Source: an uncultured Desulfovibrio sp. (GTDB lineage Bacteria; Desulfobacterota; Desulfovibrionia; Desulfovibrionales; Desulfovibrionaceae). Taken from it: DNA of 12,735 nt. Of the stretch, positions 6,512 to 11,180 are shown in pieces (within the stretch, counting starts at the first letter, position 1; every line of letters starts with the position of its first letter). Below the pieces are notes generated by a model. The model saw only the letters and a program-made list of their open reading frames with translations. It was not told the DNA's origin and did not search any database. A program made the position numbers and the translations under genes. The stretch covers positions 1 to 12,735 of the forward strand of contig UQJT01000056.1 in NCBI GenBank assembly GCA_900541395.1, in the 5' to 3' direction.

Positions 6512-6543
6512 CCGTCGCCGGAGGCGCGCGCCTCCGGCGACGG
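6512..6543. repeat. 32-bp perfect palindrome between two fibre genes
   Basis: Each 16-bp arm matches the reverse complement of the other; the left arm is CCGTCGCCGGAGGCGC. It contains CGCCGGAGGCGCG, shared with the family-2 repeats at 3208-3254 and 10546-10579. It lies in the 62-bp gap before the 116-aa gene, upstream of its Shine-Dalgarno site. No T-run follows on either strand, so terminator function is doubtful. An mRNA-processing or attenuating hairpin is possible. Confidence 0.8.
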
Positions 6544-6553
6544 AGGTCGAAAG

Positions 6554-7255
6554 TTACGCCCCGGCCGGAGCGACGATAAGCAGCCCGCCGTCGCGCAGAT
6601 TGGCGGGAATGGTGTCGATGCTGGTCGTCGAGGCCACGTCCACCTTGCCGTCGTCGATGCGCTTGCCGTCAAACAGCAGATTGCCCGAGCCGTCGTCGCT
6701 CAGCTTGTCCAGCACGTCGGCCTTGTTGGCGTGTTCGTGCCTCTTCGTCACGGCGTCGGCCACGTCGGCCGTTTTGAGGGCGCTGTCCTTGACGATGCGG
6801 CCCGTGGTCCCGTCAAAGGCGGCCAGGTTTTCGCTCACCGCGCTTTCCGGCCCGGTCACGGCCCCGTCGATGTTGGTCTGAACCACGGTCCAGTCCGCGT
6901 CCGAGGCTCCGTCCGCCGCATGGTCGTTCACGCACACGATAAGGTCGCCCACCTCGCATTTCTGTCCCTTGTAGGTCCCGGCGACGCCGACCTTGTAGGT
7001 CCAGCCCGCGTTGTAGTCCGCGGCGGCGATGTCTCCTTCGGCGGCGACCACGCCCTTGAAGATCATGGCGTCGTTGGCGGCCAGCACGTTTTTCACGGAT
7101 TCGCGCAGGCTTTCGATTTCCGCCTGGACGTTGCTGTCGCCGTTTTCGGCGTCCTTCATCAGCACCTGATCCGCGCTGGTTTCCACCAGCACTTTATGCA
7201 GGTCTTCGCCGACTTTCTGATACAGGGGAGTTTTGATGTCGTTGCCCATAGCCAT
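6554..7255 (-). CDS. Phage fibre/appendage structural protein, 233 aa
   Basis: The sequence begins MAMGNDIKTPLYQKVGEDLH. An N-terminal helical segment (about 30-60) is followed by a beta-rich region. It contains KGQKCEVGDLIVCVND, DWTVVQTNIDGAVTGPESAV and NLAAFDGTTGRIVKDSALK, motifs I associate with phage fibre and head-fibre proteins, and later the segment KRHEHANKADVLDKL. The start is the ATG at 7255 with AAGGAG 7 nt upstream. The frame extends farther upstream to 7312 but without a ribosome site and into the previous gene. It is likely a trimeric fibre or adaptor in the tail complex; the exact role is unknown. Confidence 0.75.
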   Translation of the reverse strand: MAMGNDIKTPLYQKVGEDLHKVLVETSADQVLMKDAENGDSNVQAEIESLRESVKNVLAANDAMIFKGVVAAEGDIAAADYNAGWTYKVGVAGTYKGQKCEVGDLIVCVNDHAADGASDADWTVVQTNIDGAVTGPESAVSENLAAFDGTTGRIVKDSALKTADVADAVTKRHEHANKADVLDKLSDDGSGNLLFDGKRIDDGKVDVASTTSIDTIPANLRDGGLLIVAPAGA

Positions 7256-7278
7256 TGTCTTGCTCCTTGGTTGAAGGT

Positions 7279-8628
7279 TCAGCGCAACCGGCTTCGACGT
7301 CGGCCGCAGCATGTTTCAGGGTCCCGGTCCGGGTTGTCGGGCTCTTCGGGCTCGACGCGCGGAGGAACGGCGGCCAGCAGATAAAAGCCGTCGGCCGCCG
7401 GAATGTCCTCGGCGCGTTCCACCGGCACCAGGGGCAGGCTGTCCGTGCCCGCCACAATCAGGCGCGGGTCCACGATGTAAAAGCCCTCGGGGCAATGCGG
7501 CAGGCAGTCGGCCCGGCGTACCGTATAGATTCCCTGCCCGCGTTCGGCCGCCTGGGCGACAAGGGCCGCCTTTTCCGCGTCGGCGGCCGCTTTGTCGGCC
7601 CGTTCGGCGTCTTCCCCGGCGTTGACGGCCGCGTTTTGGGCCACGGTTTTGGACACGGCCGCGTCCCGCGCCGCCTCTTCCGCAAGGCGGGCGGATTCCC
7701 CGGCCCGGTCCGCCGCCGTTTCGGCCGCCGCCCGCGCCTCTTCCACATGGCGGGCCATGTTGGAGGCGATGGCCCAGGCGCGCATCACCGTGCCCCGGCC
7801 CAGGGGAATGCGCATCCGCACGGCCGAAGACCGGGCGTCCGCGCCGGGCTCTCCGATTTCCTCGTACTGCGGCCCCCGATACAGCTCCACGCCGTCATAG
7901 CTGAGATGCAGCATGTTCCGGCCCGGAAAATACGTTACGGGCAAATCCAGGCTTTCCCCGGCGGCCACGGCCTCGGCCAGGGTCCATACCGCTTCCAGGT
8001 TGGCCGCGCCCGCGCCCAGTTGCGCGGCTTGCGCCGCCCGGTCGGCTTCGTCCCGCGCCCGATCCGCCTCGCGGGCGGCGCGGTCCACTTCGCCCGAGGC
8101 CGCGTCCCGCGCGGCCTCGGCCCCGACCAGGGCGCTTCCGGCGCTTTCGGCGGCCGCCACGGCTTCGTCCCGCGCGCCGAGCAGTTCCGCGCCCATATCC
8201 TCCGGGCTCTCGGCGCTGGTGGGCGGAACCTTGATGGACCGGGCCACGTCGGCCTCAAGCTGCTGGATAAGCCGCGTGGCCTTGTCCAGGCCGCCTTCGA
8301 TCTGCTCCTGGAAGTAGGGAGTGTTGTTGGGAAAGCTTTTGTCCTGAGTGCTGGGCACGGCGGACAGCACGGCGATTTTTTCCCCCGGCGCGAGGGGCGC
8401 GCCGCTCAGGGGATAGACCACGGTTCCGCCCGCATAGCCGCCCACGCCCCCGGCCCCCAGACGCACGGAAAATTCCGCGCCGTGGGCGCGCTCCGTCTCG
8501 TTGCCGAAGGCGTCGGCCGTGACCACCCGCACCTGATTCGCCGCGTACACGGCAAAATCGAAGGGAAATTCCACGGCCGTGCCGTTGCCCTGGTACAAAA
8601 CGCGCTGGGCGCGTGCTTCAACGGTCAT
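7279..8628 (-). CDS. Tail fibre protein with T7 gp17-type N-terminus and long coiled coils, 449 aa
   Basis: The N-terminus (about residues 1-130) resembles the tail-attachment domain of T7 gp17: VLYQGNGTAVEFPFDFAVYA, then NQVRVVTADAFG, YPLSGAPLAPGEKIAVLSAV, and TRLIQQLEADVARSI. Two alanine-rich coiled coils follow (about 148-205 and 290-365, with many ARDEA/AEKAA heptads), separated by a globular insert (210-285). The C-terminus has two CXXC-like cysteines (CLPHC) and ends in CCGRRRSRLR, with no recognisable receptor-binding domain. It is shorter than T7 gp17 (553 aa). The ATG at 8628 is 3 nt after the tail tubular A stop, with GAGGGTAGGG as ribosome site. Trimer formation is inferred. Confidence 0.8.
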   Translation of the reverse strand: MTVEARAQRVLYQGNGTAVEFPFDFAVYAANQVRVVTADAFGNETERAHGAEFSVRLGAGGVGGYAGGTVVYPLSGAPLAPGEKIAVLSAVPSTQDKSFPNNTPYFQEQIEGGLDKATRLIQQLEADVARSIKVPPTSAESPEDMGAELLGARDEAVAAAESAGSALVGAEAARDAASGEVDRAAREADRARDEADRAAQAAQLGAGAANLEAVWTLAEAVAAGESLDLPVTYFPGRNMLHLSYDGVELYRGPQYEEIGEPGADARSSAVRMRIPLGRGTVMRAWAIASNMARHVEEARAAAETAADRAGESARLAEEAARDAAVSKTVAQNAAVNAGEDAERADKAAADAEKAALVAQAAERGQGIYTVRRADCLPHCPEGFYIVDPRLIVAGTDSLPLVPVERAEDIPAADGFYLLAAVPPRVEPEEPDNPDRDPETCCGRRRSRLR

Positions 8629-8631
8629 ACC

Positions 8632-9207
8632 CTACCCTCTGGCCCGGATGTAGCCGGGAATTCTGTCGTCGCGCGGACGCTGGGCATTGCCCGCCGAGGC
8701 GCGGGCGCGGGCCACGCCGTTTTCGTAACGGTTCACCGCATATTCCATGAGCGAAGTTTTCTGGGTCAGCGGTCCGGCCAGTTCCGCCGCCAGCCGCCAG
8801 GCCAGGGCATCGCAGAACTGGGGCGGAAAGGCCGCCGCCGATTCCTCCAAGCCGCCGTATATCAGCACGGCCGAGGGCTGATCCGTATAAATGAGTCCGC
8901 CTTCGTACAAAAACGGGATGGGCCGGTCGCTGGTCACGTCTTCCTGAAAAATCTCATAGGGCCGCACCAGATCGACGGGCGCGCCGTAAGCGTAGGCATA
9001 GGCCGCGCCCGCGGGACGCTCGGCCTTCAGGGGCAGGGCCGCGCGCCGGGTGTTGAAGCCCCAGCGAAATTCCTGCAACGTGGAACGCAGGGCCGCATCC
9101 CACACCTTGGCCGCGGCCGCCGCTTCGGCCGAACCTTCGGTCAGCGATGTGACGCTGGCCTGCCCCATGCGCGTCAACGCAAGATTGATGATGTCTATTT
9201 GATGCAT
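8632..9207 (-). CDS. Tail tubular protein A-like (gp11-like), 191 aa
   Basis: The opening HQIDIINLALTRMGQASVTS and SLTEGSAEAAAAAKVWDAAL match the gp11/gatekeeper pattern (INLAL..LGQ..I.SL.E.S..A), followed by TLQEFRWGFNTRRAALPLK. The central YEIF and IPFLYEGGLIYTD and the C-terminal helix ALAWRLAAELAGPL fit the family too. The product would form the ring between portal and nozzle. I chose the ATG at 9207, with GAGGA about 5 nt upstream. An in-frame TTG at 9228 lies in repeat R4 and has no better ribosome site. Its upstream neighbour should be the major capsid gene but is repeat DNA. Confidence 0.85.
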   Translation of the reverse strand: MHQIDIINLALTRMGQASVTSLTEGSAEAAAAAKVWDAALRSTLQEFRWGFNTRRAALPLKAERPAGAAYAYAYGAPVDLVRPYEIFQEDVTSDRPIPFLYEGGLIYTDQPSAVLIYGGLEESAAAFPPQFCDALAWRLAAELAGPLTQKTSLMEYAVNRYENGVARARASAGNAQRPRDDRIPGYIRARG

Positions 9208-9217
9208 AATGTTCCTC

Positions 9218-9343
9218 GAAAAGGGCAAGCGCTCCGGCGGCCGCGGGAGCGGACGCCCGCGCCGGCCTGAAAACCACGCTTTTCAGGCGAAATGACGGCA
9301 GCGCCGCTTTTGAAATGGGACAATTTCAAAAGCAACATGCTCT
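9218..9343 (-). repeat. R4: copy of the ~145-bp repeat, truncated at one end
   Basis: From GAAAAGGGCAAGCGCTCC to AGCAACATGCTCT it is nearly identical to R2, including the CCTGAAAA/TTTTCAGG and GCTTTTGAAAT/ATTTCAAAAGC hairpins. The outer AGAGCGG end present in R2 and R3 is missing, and the copy stops a few bases short of the Shine-Dalgarno site of the gp11-like gene. Confidence 0.85.
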
Positions 9344-9492
9344 AGAGCATTTTCACATTGAAAATGCTCTGCCGACTGCGCGAGCAGACGGCCGCCGCGA
9401 AGGCACAAGCGCAATTTATTTGCGCTGTTAAGTGCCGAAGCGAGCGTGTCTTTCAGCTTTGACTTTGTACAAAGTCAAAGCGAATCCGCTCT
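9344..9492. repeat. Element B: 149-bp multi-hairpin element abutting R4
   Basis: It starts AGAGC and ends GCTCT, joined head-on to R4 (GCTCT|AGAGC). Its left end forms a perfect 12-bp-arm hairpin (AGAGCATTTTCA / TGAAAATGCTCT). Inside are GGCAC/GTGCC enclosing AGCGCAA/TTGCGCT, and a 26-bp perfect palindrome with GCTTTGACTTTG arms (9456-9481). Its outer end (reverse strand AGAGCGGATT) resembles the outer end of R3 (AGAGCGGCTT), suggesting one superfamily. No transposase is present. Confidence 0.75.
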
Positions 9493-9497
9493 AAGGT

Positions 9498-10115
9498 TCA
9501 ATTCATGCTCGGATACAGCACCTTGGCGGGGTCCGCGCTTCCCGCGCCGTGTCTGCCGTCCACCAGGCGGTCTTCGGCCAGAGCCTTGCCCACCCGAAAG
9601 CAAAAACGTATAAGTTCCGGATGGTTGCCCAGGCCGTATTCGTCCAGGGCCTGTTTCAGTTCCGGCGTGCCGAACCTGTCCAGGGCGGAGCGGGCCGCGC
9701 CCACGTTTTCCGCAAACTTCGCCCCGCCGATTTCCGCGTCCGCCTTGGCGGCCGAGCGCCAGCCCTCCAGAACGCCGTTCCAGGCGTCGAGTTGGACCTT
9801 GCGGGTTTCGGCCAGCTTGTCCGCGTACAGGTCCGAAAGCTTCTGCGCCTGCTCGCCCGTCAGCTTCAATTCCTTGAACAAGGGGGTGGCCTTTTCCAGC
9901 AGGGCCGCATCCGGTTCCACGCCCTCGGGCATTTTCAGGTCGTACCTGTCGGGCACCTCGGGCTCGTGCGGCTTGCCCGCATCCCGATCCGCCGAGTCCC
10001 CGGCCCCGGCGTCGGCCGCCCGAAGCTGCGGCGCGTTCCGTTCCTCGGCGCTTTCGTTGTCGATGGGCAGAGAATCGCCGACAGTCCGGTCATTCACCAT
10101 CTGTTCCGTTTCCAT
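9498..10115 (-). CDS. Capsid scaffold (assembly) protein, 205 aa
   Basis: The protein is acidic and largely helical, as expected for a podoviral scaffold. Residues 1-60 are polar and probably disordered. RYDLKMPEGVEPDAALLEKA and LFKELKLTGEQAQKLSDLYA follow, a pattern common in phage scaffold/assembly proteins. The C-terminal half contains LKQALDEYGLGNHPELIRFC, then FRVGKALAEDRLVDG, a frequent scaffold ending. The start is ATG at 10115 with GAGGAG 6 nt upstream. In this phage type a scaffold gene normally precedes the major capsid gene. Here the next 290 bp are repeats, so its client protein is not encoded at the expected site. Confidence 0.8.
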   Translation of the reverse strand: METEQMVNDRTVGDSLPIDNESAEERNAPQLRAADAGAGDSADRDAGKPHEPEVPDRYDLKMPEGVEPDAALLEKATPLFKELKLTGEQAQKLSDLYADKLAETRKVQLDAWNGVLEGWRSAAKADAEIGGAKFAENVGAARSALDRFGTPELKQALDEYGLGNHPELIRFCFRVGKALAEDRLVDGRHGAGSADPAKVLYPSMN

Positions 10116-10171
10116 AGTGTGCTCCTCGTCTTTGCGTTGCGGAAAAAGCGTGTTCCATACGGGCGAACGCC

Positions 10172-10200
10172 CGGAGCGTTTTGTGCTTGAAAATGCTCCG
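10172..10200. repeat. Solo terminal hairpin related to element B
   Basis: CGGAGCGTTTT (10172-10182) and AAAATGCTCCG (10190-10200) pair over 11 bp with one G-T pair. The arms resemble the AGAGCATTTTCA hairpin at the end of element B. It lies in the 114-bp gap between the Bbp19-like and scaffold genes and may be a decayed remnant or a solo unit. The rest of that gap contains nothing else I can name beyond the scaffold ribosome site. Confidence 0.55.
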
Positions 10201-10229
10201 ACACGCGCCGACGTTCGCGACTCCGTCGG

Positions 10230-10472
10230 CTAAAAAACATCTTCCTCGATATCGATAACGGCTTTGCGGCCGTGGCTCGCCGCAATCAGGTCCTCCACCT
10301 CGCGCCCGAGCTGGCGCAACGCCTCGCGCTTGCACACGCTTTCCAGGTCGCCGGTGAATACCGGCCCCCGCACGTCGCAACGGGCCAAGAGCCATTGCAG
10401 AAAACAACGTCCGTCCGGCATGGCCGCCAGCGCGCGAGCCGCGCTTTCCACGTTTTCTTTTTTAATCTTCAT
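10230..10472 (-). CDS. Bbp19-like small phage protein, 80 aa
   Basis: It starts MKIKKENVESAARALAAMPD. The pattern R.FL.WLL..CDV (GRCFLQWLLARCDVRGPVFT), then KREALRQLGREVEDLI, matches small proteins of the Bordetella phage Bbp19 type, which sit between portal and scaffold genes. The molecular role is unknown to me. I chose the ATG at 10472 with CGGAG about 8 nt upstream. The frame is open upstream to 10688, but that part runs through hairpin repeats and has repeat-like arginine-rich translation. The portal gene expected upstream is not in the window. Confidence 0.75.
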   Translation of the reverse strand: MKIKKENVESAARALAAMPDGRCFLQWLLARCDVRGPVFTGDLESVCKREALRQLGREVEDLIAASHGRKAVIDIEEDVF

Positions 10473-10545
10473 CAAAAATTCTCCGTTTTCTCCGCTGTCG
10501 GCCACAGAATTTCCGGCCGAGCCGGGGGATAGACATGAAACCATT

Positions 10546-10866
10546 AACCGCCGGAGGCGCGAGCGTAGCGAGCTTGGAGACCGACCTACCGGGCGGCCCC
10601 GCAGGGGCCGTGCCCGTTGCCGAGCAACGCGAGGCCTACGGGCATCGAGAGCAGAGATGACGACCCCCCGCCGCCTGGAAGGCGGCATGGTGGGGGGCGA
10701 GGAGCGGAAGCAGGTCTCGCGGAGCGGAACCTTGGCAAACGCAGTTTGCCAAGGTGCAAGCGTAGCCGGCGGCGGTCGAAGCCTGCCTTTGCCGCACTGG
10801 AAGTGCGGCTGCCTTTAAGCGGATTTGCTTTGCAAATCCAAGACGCCTTTTTGCCTCTGCGGCAAA
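10546..10866. repeat. Chain of perfect hairpins (family-2 repeat and neighbours)
   Basis: After the family-2 core (10546-10579) at least seven hairpins follow almost end to end. They are CGGGC-GGCCCC with loop GCA (10590-10616); GTTGC/GCAAC with loop CGA (10616-10628); nested CCCCCC plus GCCGCCT/AGGCGGC with loop GGA (10664-10697); ACCTTGGCAAAC/GTTTGCCAAGGT with loop GCA (10729-10755); GCCGCACT/AGTGCGGC with loop GGA (10791-10809); GGATTTGC/GCAAATCC with loop TTT (10821-10839); and TTTGCC/GGCAAA (10850-10866). Open frames here translate to repeat-like, low-complexity protein and I see no credible gene. The stretch AGCGGATTTGCTTTGC resembles the end of element B. Confidence 0.75.
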
Positions 10867-10900
10867 GCGTGCCGGACTGGACGCTATCCCACCGCCCCAC

Positions 10901-10929
10901 TTGACTTTTTCCGCGTTTTTCTCCATATT
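10901..10929 (+). promoter_or_regulatory. Sigma70-like promoter for RNA A
   Basis: TTGACT (10901-10906) and CATATT (10924-10929) are separated by 17 bp. The predicted start, about 10934-10937, falls exactly where the first closing stem of RNA A begins (AGCCGCC). No plus-strand gene follows. Confidence 0.55.
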
Positions 10930-10934
10930 GTTTG

Positions 10935-11040
10935 AGCCGCCGGGGCACCCTCCAGACGCTATGTGGCCCCCCTGTCCTAGGCAGGGGCATGCCGTAGGTC
11001 TCGTTTCGGACGTTCACGAGGGGGGCGGCGGCTTTTATTG
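10935..11040 (+). ncRNA. Putative small RNA A (~100 nt)
   Basis: The 5' end AGCCGCC (10935-10941) pairs with GGCGGCT (11027-11033), followed by TTTATTGTTT, a terminator-like end. Directly stacked on it, GCCCCCCT (10966-10973) pairs with AGGGGGGC (11019-11026). The same C-run can instead pair with GGGGC at 10942-10946, and CCCCTG/CAGGGG also competes. The core CGTTTCGGACG (11002-11012) recurs in RNA B. The minus strand holds an open frame across this stretch starting GTG at 11017, but it runs into the hairpin chain and has no family features. I do not recognise an Rfam family. Confidence 0.5.
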
Positions 11041-11055
11041 TTTCCTACTCAAGGG

Positions 11056-11083
11056 TTGACTTCTCTAAAGTTATTTTTAAAAT
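11056..11083 (+). promoter_or_regulatory. Sigma70-like promoter for RNA B
   Basis: TTGACT (11056-11061) and TAAAAT (11078-11083) with a 16-bp AT-rich spacer; each hexamer matches consensus in five of six positions. It lies just after the T-rich end of RNA A, so A and B look like separate transcription units. The predicted start is near 11089-11091. Confidence 0.65.
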
Positions 11084-11088
11084 AAACG

Positions 11089-11176
11089 TGCAACATCGGA
11101 GCGGGCGATTCCAACTCGCCTACGTTTCGGACGATTGTGCTCCGGGGGGCAGGCCGCCGTAAGGTGGCCTTTATTT
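11089..11176 (+). ncRNA. Putative small RNA B (~85 nt)
   Basis: A three-way junction can be drawn. CGGAGC (11097-11102) pairs with GCTCCG (11139-11144), enclosing GGCGA/TCGCC (11104-11120) and CGT/ACG around TTCGG (11123-11133). A terminator hairpin follows. The core CGTTTCGGACG is shared with RNA A, and both have a G-run just after it. The RNA is convergent with the nuclease-tipped virion gene and its 3' end overlaps that gene's stop codon. Function is unknown. Confidence 0.55.
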
Positions 11177-11180
11177 TTTA
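11151..11180 (+). terminator. Intrinsic terminator of RNA B
   Basis: AGGCCGCC (11151-11158), loop GTAA, GGTGGCCT (11163-11170), with one G-T pair in an 8-bp stem, followed by TTATTTTTTA. This is a classical plus-strand terminator. Read on the minus strand the hairpin is followed by GCCCCCC, so it would not terminate the virion gene in the usual way. Confidence 0.75.

Noticed and set aside
7255..9270. 671-aa plus-strand open frame
   Set aside because: This is a GC-driven shadow of the fibre and gp11-like genes. Both minus-strand genes have good ribosome sites and recognisable motifs.
9456..9481. Promoter-like TTGACT inside the 26-bp palindrome
   Set aside because: TTGACT occurs on both strands because of the palindrome, but no -10 element lies at 16-18 bp on either strand.
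10546..10866. CRISPR array
   Set aside because: The hairpins differ from each other in sequence, and there is no regular repeat-spacer period.
10586..11017. 143-aa minus-strand protein starting GTG at 11017
   Set aside because: The frame spans both the RNA A region and the hairpin chain, lacks a clear ribosome site, and its second half is low-complexity repeat translation.
11097..11144. tRNA-like fold in RNA B
   Set aside because: The stem-loop set is a three-way junction without acceptor/anticodon/T-arm geometry or a TTCGA-type T-loop.
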